Shown here in pieces: positions 6,376 to 15,429 of a stretch of DNA of 34,103 bases (positions are counted from its first letter, which is position 1; every line of letters starts with the position of its first letter). Where the stretch lies: positions 1-34,103 of the forward strand of contig FR901074.1 in NCBI GenBank assembly GCA_000438295.1. The letters are read 5' to 3'. Source of the stretch: Clostridium sp. CAG:451 (GTDB lineage Bacteria > Bacillota_I > Bacilli_A > RF39 > UBA660). Below the pieces are notes generated by a model. That model worked only from the letters and a program-made list of their open reading frames with translations, had not been told where the DNA came from and made no database searches. A program made the translations under genes and the position numbers.

Positions 6376-7544
6376 TAGTCGAAATTATCAAGTAAACTAG
6401 TTCCTATCTCAGGAGGTTCTAAATCAAAATTATCTGCAATAGTAGCACCAATACAAGCCAATGTTTCTTGTGGTTCTAGTCTATGAGGAGTCTTAAAGTT
6501 ACGACAATACATAATTATAGGAACATTTTCTCTTGTATGATCATTTCCTTTAAAAGTAGGATCATTTCCATGGTCTGCTGTAATAATTAATAAATCATCC
6601 ATCTCTAATCTATTAAGTAGTAAAGGCATTTCTACATCTAAGTCTTCTAATGCTTTACCATAGCCTTCTAAATCTCTTAAATGACCGTACAAATTATCAA
6701 AGTCGGCTAAATTAACCATACATAGGCCAGTAAAGTTCTTATCCATAATGCTTGATAGTTTATTTAAAGCTTCTTGATTATTTGTAGCTTTTAAAGCTTT
6801 ATTAATACCTTGTTCAGCAAAAATATCATTAATCTTACCTATTCCTATTACATTATAACCATTTTCATTTAAATCATCTAAAATAGTTTTTTTAGGAGGA
6901 CTAATAGAGTAATCTTTTCTACCGGCATTATTTAATTTGAATTTGCCATTTTTTCCAGTAAAAGGTCTTGCAATAACCCTTGCTACTAGAAAATCTTCTC
7001 TCATAGTTAATTCTCTTACTTTTTCACAGTAATCATATAATTGTTCAGCAGAAATAATATCTTCATGAGCAGCTATTTGTAAATCCGAATCAGCAGATGT
7101 GTATACAATTAAAGAGCCATAATTTAATTGTCTTTCTCCTAACTCATTAATTATACTATTATCATGACTACATTTATTACCAATAACACGTCGACCAGTA
7201 ACTCGTTCAATCTCATCAATTAGTTCGATAGGGAAACCATTCTCGTTAAAAGTTTTAAACGGTATATTTGATGTTATTCCTATCATTTCATAATGACCTG
7301 ATAAACTATCTTTTCCTATGTTATTAGGTTGAGCAATAGTATAGTAAGCATCAGTCTTGTCATCCTCTTCCATTGTTAAAGTATCAAGAAAACCAATTTT
7401 AGCTAAATTAGGTACAAATAAATCATAATTGTTCTTAATATTTCCTAGAGTATTACAACCATTGTCACCATAGTTGCTAGCGTCTTTTGCCTCCCCTACT
7501 CCTAATGAGTCTAAAACCATCAAAAATATTCGCTTAAATTTCAT
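6375..7544 (-). CDS. deoB: phosphopentomutase DeoB
   Basis: Interconverts ribose-1-phosphate and ribose-5-phosphate (and the deoxy forms) in nucleoside salvage. The 389 residues belong to the alkaline-phosphatase superfamily. Visible motifs are FLMVLDSLGVGEA (first metal Asp), GDNGCNTLGNI, GKDSLSGHYEM (site of the phosphorylated residue), IVYTSADSDLQIAAHE, TADHGNDPTFKGNDHTREN (metal ligands). Where the Bacillus and E. coli enzymes have Thr after GKD, this one has Ser80, a conservative change that should still accept phosphate. ATG 7544 is chosen over GTG 7553 because it gives the standard N-terminus. It lies six bases after xerD, the order seen in Bacillus (xerD then deoB), so the two are probably cotranscribed. 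Confidence 0.96.
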   Translation of the reverse strand: MKFKRIFLMVLDSLGVGEAKDASNYGDNGCNTLGNIKNNYDLFVPNLAKIGFLDTLTMEEDDKTDAYYTIAQPNNIGKDSLSGHYEMIGITSNIPFKTFNENGFPIELIDEIERVTGRRVIGNKCSHDNSIINELGERQLNYGSLIVYTSADSDLQIAAHEDIISAEQLYDYCEKVRELTMREDFLVARVIARPFTGKNGKFKLNNAGRKDYSISPPKKTILDDLNENGYNVIGIGKINDIFAEQGINKALKATNNQEALNKLSSIMDKNFTGLCMVNLADFDNLYGHLRDLEGYGKALEDLDVEMPLLLNRLEMDDLLIITADHGNDPTFKGNDHTRENVPIIMYCRNFKTPHRLEPQETLACIGATIADNFDLEPPEIGTSLLDNFD

Positions 7545-7549
7545 AAAAT

Positions 7550-8452
7550 TCACTCTTCTTTCTTAGCTCTTGGATGATTAATTAAATAATCTTTTGTAAC
7601 TTTCTCGTTACTTATATGAGTATAAATCTTGGTAGTTGTTATATCAGAATGACCAAGCATAGTTTGTACGCTTCTAAGATCTGCTCCATTTTCAATTAGA
7701 TGAGTAGCAAATGAATGTCTTAGACTATGTGGTGAAATATTAGTGGGCATTCCTTTTTTTGCAAGTATTTTCTTTAAGTTTTTAAATAAACCCTGTCTTG
7801 ATATGCCTTCGCCTCTAGCATTCAAAAATAACTCATCACTAGTCTTCTTTTTTAGTAATAGGCATCTCCTATCTAAATATAGTTTTAAATACTTTAAAGA
7901 AGCATTATTAATTGGAACAATTCTTTCTTTACTACCCTTTCCTTTAATTCTTAAAAAGGCATTATAAAAGTCTACATCATATACTGTTAGACTAACTAAT
8001 TCTGAAACTCTAAGACCGGTTCCATACATTAATTCTAACATAGCTTTATCACGATAGTCAAATACAGTAACCAATGCTATATCTAGCAATTTATCAATTT
8101 CCTTAACTGTTAAAGTATAAGGAAGATGCTTGGCTAGTTTTGGTCTATCAATAAATTCTGCTTGATTATCTTTAATAACTTTTTCTCTTAATAAATAATT
8201 ATGAAAATTATAAATAGTAGTTATCTTATGTGAAATAGTTTTACTATCTTCATTTTTTAAATAACAATATTTTAAGTAGCTTTCTATATCCTCTTTAGAT
8301 ACTTTCTCAATATCTATTATACTAAGTTTATCTTCTAAATAAGTTTGATATAGATTAATTTCATAATTATACGATTTTAGAGTATTAGCAGATAGTCCTT
8401 TTTCATACTCACAATAGTTTATAAAATTTTCTTTAGCTACTTGTACTTTCAT
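7550..8452 (-). CDS. xerD: tyrosine recombinase XerD
   Basis: Site-specific recombinase acting with XerC at dif to resolve chromosome dimers. The 300 residues comprise an N-terminal SAM-like core-binding domain (1-95) and a catalytic domain. The catalytic residues are all visible: Arg148 (GTGLRVSEL), a Lys near 172-175 (KGKGSKERIVP), His242 and Arg245 (PHSLRHSFATHL), His268 (LGHSDITTT) and Tyr277 (KIYTHI). XerC and XerD are hard to separate by sequence alone; the adjoining deoB is the reason for choosing xerD, as in Bacillus. A strong candidate dif lies 1.8 kb away. It is divergent from the DUF218 gene with overlapping promoters. Confidence 0.92.
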   Translation of the reverse strand: MKVQVAKENFINYCEYEKGLSANTLKSYNYEINLYQTYLEDKLSIIDIEKVSKEDIESYLKYCYLKNEDSKTISHKITTIYNFHNYLLREKVIKDNQAEFIDRPKLAKHLPYTLTVKEIDKLLDIALVTVFDYRDKAMLELMYGTGLRVSELVSLTVYDVDFYNAFLRIKGKGSKERIVPINNASLKYLKLYLDRRCLLLKKKTSDELFLNARGEGISRQGLFKNLKKILAKKGMPTNISPHSLRHSFATHLIENGADLRSVQTMLGHSDITTTKIYTHISNEKVTKDYLINHPRAKKEE

Positions 8453-8475
8453 AATTTATCCTCTTCTCCTTTAAC

Positions 8476-8508
8476 AGTATACCACAATGCGTGAAAACGT
8501 GTTATAAT
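8476..8508. promoter_or_regulatory. overlapping divergent promoters (xerD and DUF218 gene)
   Basis: On the minus strand TGGTATACT (TATACT at 8481-8476) and on the plus strand TGTTATAAT (TATAAT at 8503-8508) are both extended -10 elements facing away from each other. The two -35 regions overlap and are poor, so polymerase binding at one may exclude the other. Confidence 0.5.
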
Positions 8509-8533
8509 AAATTAATCAAAAGGAGGAATAAGC

Positions 8534-9136
8534 ATGACTCTAAGAGATTTGGATGAAGAAGATATATCAGATGATTTGGCATGGAATTTAGTCTTTTCTT
8601 TTAAGAAAGATGATAATAAAAATGGTGATGCTATTATTGTTCTTGGTTGTAAGAATATGCCTATTTTAGAAGATAGAGTCAAGTATGCAGCTAAACTTTA
8701 TAAAGAAAAAAGGGCAAATACTTTATTACTTTCTGGAGGGGGTATTTATAAAGATAGATTAGAAACTGATATTATGCTTGATTTAGCTTTAAAATATGGA
8801 GTTGACTTTAATAACATATTATTAGAAAAAGAAAGTACCAATACTAAAGAAAATCTTGTTAATTGCTATAAATTATTAAAAGAAGTATTTACTAGCAGTG
8901 ATATAAAAAGATTATTAATAGTAAGCAGTGACTTTCATATGAAAAGGTGTGAATTAACCGTAGAAAAAGTTTTACCTAATAGAGTCGAATATTCTTACTG
9001 CTGCAACAGTAGTTTTTCCAAGGATAATCAAGATAATGAAGAATTAAGAATAGATAGAAAAGTTAATAATGAAGCGAAAAGATTAATTAAATATGCTAAA
9101 CTTAATTATATTAATAACTGTGAGGTAAAAAGATGA
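8534..9136 (+). CDS. DUF218 / YdcF-like protein
   Basis: The 200 residues carry the DUF218 fold signature: AIIVLGCKN (first strand and loop), ANTLLLSGGG, ESTNTKENLVN and LLIVSSDFHMKRC. These match the YdcF/SanA/ElyC group. Members with a membrane anchor act in envelope homeostasis, but the exact reaction is unknown and this protein has no membrane segment, so it is probably cytoplasmic. AAGGAGG precedes the start at a normal distance. It is the first gene of a four-gene plus-strand operon, and its TGA stop overlaps the ATG of tmcAL by four bases. The N-terminal 30 residues are unusually acidic. Confidence 0.85.
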   Translation: MTLRDLDEEDISDDLAWNLVFSFKKDDNKNGDAIIVLGCKNMPILEDRVKYAAKLYKEKRANTLLLSGGGIYKDRLETDIMLDLALKYGVDFNNILLEKESTNTKENLVNCYKLLKEVFTSSDIKRLLIVSSDFHMKRCELTVEKVLPNRVEYSYCCNSSFSKDNQDNEELRIDRKVNNEAKRLIKYAKLNYINNCEVKR

Positions 9137-10296
9137 AGATAGTAGGAATAATAGCAGAATTTAATCCATTTCATAATGGTCATATGTATTTATTTGATAA
9201 GACTAAAAAGATGTTTCCTGATGCTATATATGTCTTAATTATGAGTGGTAATTTTACTCAAAGAGGAGAACCTTCTATTCTTGATAAAAGAAGTAAAACA
9301 GAAATAGCTCTTATGGCTGGCTTTGATTTAGTAGTTGAACTACCCTTCCCTTTTGCAACTGCTTCTAGTGATGTATTTGCTGAAGGAGCAATAAAACTTG
9401 CTCATGCTTTAGGGGTTACGGATTTAGTATTTGGTAGTGAATCAGATGATTTAACTTATCTAGAAGAAATGACTGATATAGAACTTTATGATAGATCATT
9501 TGATTCTCTTGTAAGAGTATATTTAGCAAGTGGACTAAATTATCCATCTGCTAGAAGTCAAGCTTTTACAGATATTACTGGTAAAAGTATAAGCTTACCT
9601 AATGATATACTAGCAAGTTCTTATCTTAAATCTATAAAGAAAAACAATTATAATATTGAAGTTCACTCTATAAAAAGAACGAATGATTATAATAGTAATC
9701 AATTAGAAACAAATATTTCTAGTGCTAGCAGTATTAGAATAGCTTTACTAGATGGAAAAGTTATAACTGAGCAAGTACCAGATTTTGTTATCCCTTATTT
9801 AGAAAATATTAAAGATAGAGTTATAACTAATGATAATTACTTTAAGTATCTTAAATATAAACTTATTACAGATAACAATAATAATAGTTATCCATCTCTT
9901 GATAAAAGTCTTTTAAATAAACTTAAGAAAAATGTTACTAGAGTATCTAGTTATGATGAACTAATTAACAGTGTCAAAACTAAAAACATCACTTACCGGA
10001 AAATAGTAAGAGGACTTTTATATTACTTATGTGATTTTACAGTGGATGCTAAAGATAAAATGTCTAGTATCACCTATATTCGTATTCTAGGAATTAGTAG
10101 TAAGGGTAGAAGTTATTTAAATAAGATTAAAAAGGACTGCTCTATTCCTATCATAAGCAAGTTTACAAGGGAAAAAGATGCTATGCTAGCTTTTGAATAT
10201 AAAACTACTATTATTTATAGTTTAGAGTATAATAATAAATATAATGTTATAGGTGATGAATTTAAAGTATTTCCAATAAGAAAGGATGAAGAATAA
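9133..10296 (+). CDS. tmcAL: tRNA(Met) cytidine acetate ligase TmcAL (YlbM family)
   Basis: Uses ATP and acetate to make N4-acetylcytidine at the wobble position of elongator tRNA-Met in Bacillus. The N-terminus has the nucleotidyltransferase signature GIIAEFNPFHNGHMYL (HNGH at 14-17), followed by MSGNFTQRGEPSILDKRSKTEIAL, LVVELPFPFATASSDVFAEGAI and DLVFGSES, all characteristic of this family. At 387 residues it is slightly shorter than the Bacillus protein of about 415. GAGGT lies inside the end of the DUF218 gene, with an ATGA overlap, so translation is coupled. The stop is one base before the gmk start. Confidence 0.95.
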   Translation: MKIVGIIAEFNPFHNGHMYLFDKTKKMFPDAIYVLIMSGNFTQRGEPSILDKRSKTEIALMAGFDLVVELPFPFATASSDVFAEGAIKLAHALGVTDLVFGSESDDLTYLEEMTDIELYDRSFDSLVRVYLASGLNYPSARSQAFTDITGKSISLPNDILASSYLKSIKKNNYNIEVHSIKRTNDYNSNQLETNISSASSIRIALLDGKVITEQVPDFVIPYLENIKDRVITNDNYFKYLKYKLITDNNNNSYPSLDKSLLNKLKKNVTRVSSYDELINSVKTKNITYRKIVRGLLYYLCDFTVDAKDKMSSITYIRILGISSKGRSYLNKIKKDCSIPIISKFTREKDAMLAFEYKTTIIYSLEYNNKYNVIGDEFKVFPIRKDEE

Positions 10297-10297
10297 T

Positions 10298-10984
10298 ATG
10301 GAATCAATGTTAAAAACAAAAAAACAAGGTTTATTAATTGTTTTATCAGGACCTTCTGGTTGTGGTAAAAATACTATTATTAATAAGGTAATGGAGAATA
10401 ACAAAAATATTTGGTTATCTATTTCTTGTACTAGTAGGGAACCTCGTGGAGAAGAAAAAAATGGAATTAATTACTACTTTCTATCAAGAGAAGAATTTGA
10501 GCAAGAGATAGAGAATGATGAATTTTTAGAATATGCTGAGTACTCTAAAAATTATTATGGTACTCCTAAAAAATATATAAAAGAACATCTAGATAATGGA
10601 GAGGATGTTATTTTAGAAATAGAAATTCAAGGGGCTTTAAAGGTAAAAGAAAAGATTAAAGAAGCTTTATTTATCTTTATACTTCCCCCTAATATGAAAG
10701 AGTTAAAAAGAAGACTTGAAGCAAGAAACACAGAAAATCAAGAAAAAATTGATATGCGTTTTAAAAGAGCTTATGAAGAGATTAATGCCGTTAGTAAATA
10801 TAACTATGTAGTAGTTAATGATGAAGTTGATATTGCTGCTAGAAAGGTACAATCTATATTAGATGCTGAAAGATGTAGAGTTGATCGTATTGAAGAAGTT
10901 TATTTAAATACGGAAGAAGAAAAAATTCACGAAACTTTATTTGAAGGTAGAAAAGAATTTGATAATTCGGAGATTTCTCTATGA
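10298..10984 (+). CDS. gmk: guanylate kinase
   Basis: Phosphorylates GMP to GDP with ATP in purine nucleotide synthesis. The 228 residues show the P-loop LSGPSGCGKNTI (16-27), CTSREPRGEEKNGINYYFLSREEF (GMP-binding region), EYAEYSKNYYGTP and DVILEIEIQGALKV. Asn follows the P-loop Lys, where Bacillus has Gly and others Ser; the family tolerates this. ATG 10298 is preferred, one base after the tmcAL stop, although in-frame ATG 10286 is also possible because the AAAGGA site lies about 11 bases before 10298. The TGA stop overlaps the next gene by four bases. The C-terminal 25 residues are acidic and extend past the usual fold. Confidence 0.95.
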   Translation: MESMLKTKKQGLLIVLSGPSGCGKNTIINKVMENNKNIWLSISCTSREPRGEEKNGINYYFLSREEFEQEIENDEFLEYAEYSKNYYGTPKKYIKEHLDNGEDVILEIEIQGALKVKEKIKEALFIFILPPNMKELKRRLEARNTENQEKIDMRFKRAYEEINAVSKYNYVVVNDEVDIAARKVQSILDAERCRVDRIEEVYLNTEEEKIHETLFEGRKEFDNSEISL

Positions 10985-11310
10985 AGAAATTAATAACTGA
11001 TTATCAAAAAGAAGTAGAAAAGAAGATTAAAAATAAAACATTTACTAAGGAAGATTTAGATGACTTTAAAGTAATGGTAGGATATTTTGAACATGAAAGA
11101 TTGATTCATTTATTAGTTACTATTACTGTTATTATTTTAACTTGTTTTTTCTTCTATATGTTTTCTATTAGGCCCTCTATATTTCTATTCTTATTAGTAA
11201 TTATTCTTATTATATTACTTGGCTTTTATTTATATCATTACTACTTCTTAGAAAATAATATTCAAAGTTTAGAAAAGAAATACTTAGAAATTAAAAAGAC
11301 CCTGAAATAA
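10981..11310 (+). CDS. small membrane protein with two spans
   Basis: Not recognised. The 109 residues have a charged N-terminus (1-40), two adjacent hydrophobic helices (about 42-62 and 66-87) joined by a short SIRPS turn, and a basic, probably helical tail. The topology predicts both ends in the cytoplasm. The start codon overlaps the gmk stop (ATGA), so it is translationally coupled and is the last gene of the operon. A hairpin terminator overlaps its stop codon. The position gives no functional clue. Confidence 0.75.
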   Translation: MKKLITDYQKEVEKKIKNKTFTKEDLDDFKVMVGYFEHERLIHLLVTITVIILTCFFFYMFSIRPSIFLFLLVIILIILLGFYLYHYYFLENNIQSLEKKYLEIKKTLK

Positions 11311-11322
11311 GGATCTTTTATT
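11294..11322. terminator. bidirectional terminator, plus operon and pyk
   Basis: AAAAGACC (11294-11301) pairs with GG-A-TCTTTT (11311-11319) with one bulged A. T-rich ends lie on both strands, fitting the convergent arrangement with pyk. Confidence 0.7.
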
Positions 11323-11331
11323 ATGTAGTAA

Positions 11332-12744
11332 TTAATCAACTACTTCGATTTTCATTAAATTAGTTGTTCTAGATACAGCATTATTAGGAAAACCTCCAGT
11401 AGTAATAACTATATCCCCTTTAACTAAGTCAGTATATTCTTTAGCAGATGCAATACTTTTTGTTAATACTTCATCAGTTGAGTTACATACTGGTAAAAGT
11501 GTAGGATAAACACCCCAGTTTAAAGCTAGGCGACGTCCAGTTTTTTCATCTGGTACTAAAGCTAAAACTGTAGCTTTTGGTTTTAAGTTACTAATTACTC
11601 TTGCTGTTGAACCACTAATTGTAGCAGCACAAATTAATTTAGCATTAAGTCTTTTTGTTGTATCAACTACAGCATCAGCAATAGCAGACTGAACATCTAC
11701 TACTCTTTCTTCTTCTTCAGAATAATGAAATTCTGCATATTTTTCAGCTGTTTCACAAATTTTTGCCATAGCAGCTACTGTTTCAATTGGATGTTTTCCA
11801 ACAGTAGTTTCTCCACTTAGCATAACGGCATCAGTTCCATCAAATACAGCATTAGCAATATCACTAGTTTCTGCTCTTTTTGGACGATTATTTTCCATCA
11901 TTGTTTCTAGCATTTCTGTAGCAACAATAGCAATCTTACCAAGTCTTCTACATGTTGCAATCATTTGTTTTTGAACGATAGGTAACATTTCACTAGGAAT
12001 TTCTGTACCTAAGTCACCTCTTGCAACCATAACACCATCTGATACTTCAAGAATTGATTCTAAGTTTTTAATACCTAAATCACTTTCGATTTTACAAATG
12101 ATTTGTAAATCTTCTCTATTGTGTTGTTTTAAGATTTCTTTTATTTCTAAAACATCTTCTTTGCAAGATACAAATGATAAAGCAAGATATTCTCCACCAT
12201 TAGCACAAGCATATTCAATATCTTTTCTATCAGCTTCACTAACATATGGAATATTTAATTTAACCCCAGGTACACTCATACTTTTTCTGTTTCCTAAAGT
12301 ACCACCTGCTACTACTTTACAAGTAACACCATCATCTTCTTTACTGATAACTTCAAGTCTCATCTTAGCATTTTCAAGTAAGATAGTATCTCCTACTGAT
12401 AAACTATCAATTGCTTCAGGATGATTAACTGAAAATCTTTCATTATTTCCAAGTACTTCTTCTTTAACCATACGAATTGTATTTCCATTAATTAATTCGA
12501 TAGAATCATTCTCTAGCATACCACTTCTAAATTCTGGTCCTTTTGTATCCCATAATATAGCTACTGACTTACCAGTTCTTTTTCTAACTTCACGAACTGA
12601 TGTAATAGCTTTATCTCTTTCTTCAATAGTTGCATGAGTAAAGTTAACTCTAGCAACATTCATACCTTTTAAAACCATTTGTTCCATTATATCAGCTTCA
12701 TTAGATGCTGGTCCAATACTACAAACTATTTTTGTCTTTTTCAT
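11332..12744 (-). CDS. pyk: pyruvate kinase
   Basis: Catalyses phosphoenolpyruvate plus ADP to pyruvate plus ATP, the last step of glycolysis. At 470 residues it is the short form without the extra C-terminal PEP-utiliser-like domain of the Bacillus enzyme. Motifs seen are KIVCSIGPAS, VARVNFTHA (normally NFSHG), WDTKGPEFRSG (normally EIRTG), ICKIESDLGIKN (catalytic Lys), VMVARGDLGTEIP and VFDGTDAVMLSGETTVGKHP. The two variant motifs are conservative. GAGGAGTG precedes the ATG, and the gene has its own promoter (12776-12804), so it can be expressed apart from the upstream run ending at 12834. Confidence 0.96.
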   Translation of the reverse strand: MKKTKIVCSIGPASNEADIMEQMVLKGMNVARVNFTHATIEERDKAITSVREVRKRTGKSVAILWDTKGPEFRSGMLENDSIELINGNTIRMVKEEVLGNNERFSVNHPEAIDSLSVGDTILLENAKMRLEVISKEDDGVTCKVVAGGTLGNRKSMSVPGVKLNIPYVSEADRKDIEYACANGGEYLALSFVSCKEDVLEIKEILKQHNREDLQIICKIESDLGIKNLESILEVSDGVMVARGDLGTEIPSEMLPIVQKQMIATCRRLGKIAIVATEMLETMMENNRPKRAETSDIANAVFDGTDAVMLSGETTVGKHPIETVAAMAKICETAEKYAEFHYSEEEERVVDVQSAIADAVVDTTKRLNAKLICAATISGSTARVISNLKPKATVLALVPDEKTGRRLALNWGVYPTLLPVCNSTDEVLTKSIASAKEYTDLVKGDIVITTGGFPNNAVSRTTNLMKIEVVD

Positions 12745-12775
12745 TTACTACACACTCCTCTTTCAAACAGTAATA

Positions 12776-12804
12776 ATTATACTATAAAATTATCGTTTTG
12801 TATA
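12776..12804 (-). promoter_or_regulatory. promoter of pyk
   Basis: On the minus strand TATACA (12804-12799), a 17-base spacer and TATAAT (12781-12776). No terminator hairpin is visible between the TPR gene and this promoter, so read-through into pyk is possible. Confidence 0.6.
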
Positions 12805-12833
12805 GAATTTTTTATTATTTTTTATCCAATTAA

Positions 12834-13493
12834 TTACCATTTTTTCCCCGAATAATATGAATAATCACTTAGTTTCTCTGATGTAGTTAAATCTTCTTGT
12901 CTACTACTATATGCTTTCTTTTCTATTTCTTTAAGTTTAGCTTCCACGCTAGAGTCTGTAGTTTTATTAGACTCATTTTTATTTTCTTTATTTACTTGAT
13001 TATTATTATTTGTTTGGTTCTTTAATTGCTCTTCCAATTTTTTTATTTCTTCTTCTAACTGCTCTGCTTTTTTACTATAACCACTATTATCTATTGGATT
13101 AGCACAATTATTATTATATAAGTTATTCTTTGCTTCTTCTAATTGATTGAAAGCAGTTTTATAGTCACTAGTATCAATAGCTTTAATAATTGCTAAGGAA
13201 AGATTAACTCTTATTAAACATACTTTTCCTTTAGTTGGTCTTTTGCTTAAAGCTTGCTCATATTTTTCTTTGGCTTTTCCGTATTCCTCAAGGTTATATA
13301 AAATATTTCCTTCATTATAATAAGCAATATAAGGTTGATTAAAATTAAATATATATAAACTTTTTATCAATTTAGAATCATATACTTGTTTTTTATAGTC
13401 TTCTTTAATTATATCATTTATCATAAGAGAAGATATTAATCTTATAAGTATAAGAGCATTTATTATAAAAAATATTTTTATCATCTTTTTCAT
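12834..13493 (-). CDS. membrane-anchored TPR protein of the MoxR/Bat cluster
   Basis: The 219 residues start with one membrane segment (about 5-25), then a tetratricopeptide-like region (about 55-125: YYNEGNILYNLEEYGKAKEKYEQALSKRP, LSLAIIKA, DYKTAFNQLEEAKNN). A charged coiled coil follows (about 140-160), then an Asn/Lys/Glu-rich low-complexity linker and a short tail. This is the size and layout of BatC-type proteins that follow BatA and BatB in Bat operons, so a scaffolding role on the outer face of the membrane is inferred. The start overlaps the preceding vWA gene stop (ATGA). It is the last gene of the run. Confidence 0.85.
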   Translation of the reverse strand: MKKMIKIFFIINALILIRLISSLMINDIIKEDYKKQVYDSKLIKSLYIFNFNQPYIAYYNEGNILYNLEEYGKAKEKYEQALSKRPTKGKVCLIRVNLSLAIIKAIDTSDYKTAFNQLEEAKNNLYNNNCANPIDNSGYSKKAEQLEEEIKKLEEQLKNQTNNNNQVNKENKNESNKTTDSSVEAKLKEIEKKAYSSRQEDLTTSEKLSDYSYYSGKKW

Positions 13494-14434
13494 AAATACT
13501 CACCCCTTACTCTCCTTAATTCAAAAAACAATAAAACAAATAAAGGTATAATAAAATAATAATATGTTTCCTTATAACTATTTTTTTGATTAATTTGAAA
13601 TTTAGTTTTAGTTTTAGTCTGTATTTCTTTGAGCTTACTATCAATCATACTTTGCTTACTCATATTAATATAACTGATGTTTATATCTTTTGCTATTTGT
13701 TTAAGATTATTCTCATCAATTTTTGATAATGCCTTGCTGGATTTATAATTAGTATAATCCATAATATACTCGTCTTGTTTTAAATATTTACTATTAGATT
13801 TCATATATCCGCCTTTTTTTGTACCATATCCCATTACAGCTCCATTATCGATATATTTTGAGACTCCCTTATAACTATTTAATGTGGATGAATCGGTTAT
13901 TTCGCCATCACTAATAAAAAATAAAATTTTTTCTCTTTTCTCATTATTGTTTTGATAATTTTCTAATAAGGAAGTTATAGTTTCAATAGGAGTATTAAGA
14001 GACGAACCCTTAGCATATAATTCATTAATTGAACTCATCATATCAATTGCTTCTTTAGTCATGTCAGTGTCAGTAGTTAATGGAGTTACTATTCTACTGC
14101 TATTATTAAAAGTAATCAACGAAAACTTAGCACCATATAATTTATCAATGATATAATTGCAATCTTTTTTTACAGCATCTAATCTAGTAGTATTATTAGC
14201 ATAGTCAAGAGCATTCATACTTATTGTATTATCAATGACAAATAAGACATCAAGGTTACTGCTTAAAGTATCAGATTTATTAGTTGGAATCATTATTCTA
14301 AGATTAATAACAAATAATAATATAATGATTAAATAATGAGTAATATTTTTTCTTTTATTCTTCATTTCCAAAATAATTAATAAAAAGCAAATAATACTCA
14401 TAATCCATAAAGGTATAATTGGTGAAATACTCAT
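13490..14434 (-). CDS. vWA-domain membrane protein (BatB-like)
   Basis: The 314 residues have two N-terminal membrane segments (about 7-24 and 32-50), a von Willebrand factor A domain (about 60-260) and a C-terminal membrane segment (about 288-305). The metal-ion-dependent adhesion site is readable as DNTIS (68-72), fitting D-x-[S/T]-x-S, and FISDGEITD marks the later strand of the fold. Such proteins bind a divalent metal and protein partners outside or at the membrane. The start forms a TAATG junction with the upstream vWA gene, and the stop overlaps the TPR gene. The substrate of the system is unknown. Confidence 0.9.
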   Translation of the reverse strand: MSISPIIPLWIMSIICFLLIILEMKNKRKNITHYLIIILLFVINLRIMIPTNKSDTLSSNLDVLFVIDNTISMNALDYANNTTRLDAVKKDCNYIIDKLYGAKFSLITFNNSSRIVTPLTTDTDMTKEAIDMMSSINELYAKGSSLNTPIETITSLLENYQNNNEKREKILFFISDGEITDSSTLNSYKGVSKYIDNGAVMGYGTKKGGYMKSNSKYLKQDEYIMDYTNYKSSKALSKIDENNLKQIAKDINISYINMSKQSMIDSKLKEIQTKTKTKFQINQKNSYKETYYYFIIPLFVLLFFELRRVRGEYL

Positions 14435-15429
14435 TACAACACCTTCTTTTCTATTATTAAAATACCCAAAACAGAAAAAAGTAAAATTACAAATGGAATT
14501 TGAGGAATATCAACCTTCTTCACTTCTGTTTTATTATTTAATAGTGATTTTGATGTACTTTCTATGTCACTTACAATACTATGAACATTATTATAAGAGT
14601 GTTCATAAAACTTACCACCAGTTTTTAAAACAGCATTTTTAAATTCTGATTTATCATTACTTTTCATCAATCTGGTACCTATACCGAAAGTTATGACATT
14701 ATTATTCTTACTTATTTGGGAAGCCTCATCCAATGTAACTAAAGGTTTCCCTGCTAAATCATTATCCGTTGAAAGAATAATAATTTTTGTTCTATTTTTA
14801 TCTTTTTTAGAAAAGTTATAAACACATGAAGCATAGCCATCCCCGATAAGGGAACTTCCTCTTTCCTTATTTCCTTCTAAAGTACCACTATATATGTAAT
14901 TTCTAAGATATAAATAGTCTTTTGATGAATAATTTGATGATGAATCAAGCGACTTTTTTATTTGATTTAACGTATCTATAACATAATTATAGTCATCTGT
15001 CAAAGGTACTAAGGTAACTGATGAAGTATTAAATATAGATATTCCGAATCGTTCTCCTTGAAGTCCTTTAACAGTATTTTTTAAAGTCTCAACTAATTCT
15101 AGATTCAATTCATCTACTGATGATGATACATCCATACATAAATATATATCTCTATTTCGTTGATTTGTCTTAACTGTTTGCACTTTTGTTAAACGAGATA
15201 ATAATATACTGGAAGTAATAAAAGAAATAAAAAATAGACTTAATGTAATTTTCTTGATAGTATTATATTTTTTCATTTTTTCCTTATAATAATTGGAATC
15301 TTTTATATAATGTGTATTAGCTATTTTAGAACCAGACACATATTTAGTATTTTTTTTATTTGAAAAGAAGAAGAAGCATATACTTATTATAATAAGAAAA
15401 AACAAAATATAAGGATATTTTAATTCCAT
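14434..15429 (-). CDS. vWA-domain membrane protein (BatA-like)
   Basis: The 331 residues have two N-terminal hydrophobic segments (about 5-23 and 60-78), a vWA domain with a complete metal site DVSSS (100-104), IILSTDND further on, and a C-terminal membrane anchor (about 311-327). It is the paralogue of the next gene and has the usual BatA position after the DUF58 block. A purine-rich GGGGGTAGTAGAAAG stretch before the ATG provides the binding site. It shares stop/start bases with the downstream vWA gene, so the two are likely made in equal amounts and may form a heteromer (inference). Confidence 0.9.
   Translation of the reverse strand: MELKYPYILFFLIIISICFFFFSNKKNTKYVSGSKIANTHYIKDSNYYKEKMKKYNTIKKITLSLFFISFITSSILLSRLTKVQTVKTNQRNRDIYLCMDVSSSVDELNLELVETLKNTVKGLQGERFGISIFNTSSVTLVPLTDDYNYVIDTLNQIKKSLDSSSNYSSKDYLYLRNYIYSGTLEGNKERGSSLIGDGYASCVYNFSKKDKNRTKIIILSTDNDLAGKPLVTLDEASQISKNNNVITFGIGTRLMKSNDKSEFKNAVLKTGGKFYEHSYNNVHSIVSDIESTSKSLLNNKTEVKKVDIPQIPFVILLFSVLGILIIEKKVL

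Noticed and set aside
11332..12744. Open frames antisense to pyk, alaS, lexA and other genes
   Set aside because: They lie fully opposite well-conserved genes, lack ribosome binding sites and have no protein-like features.
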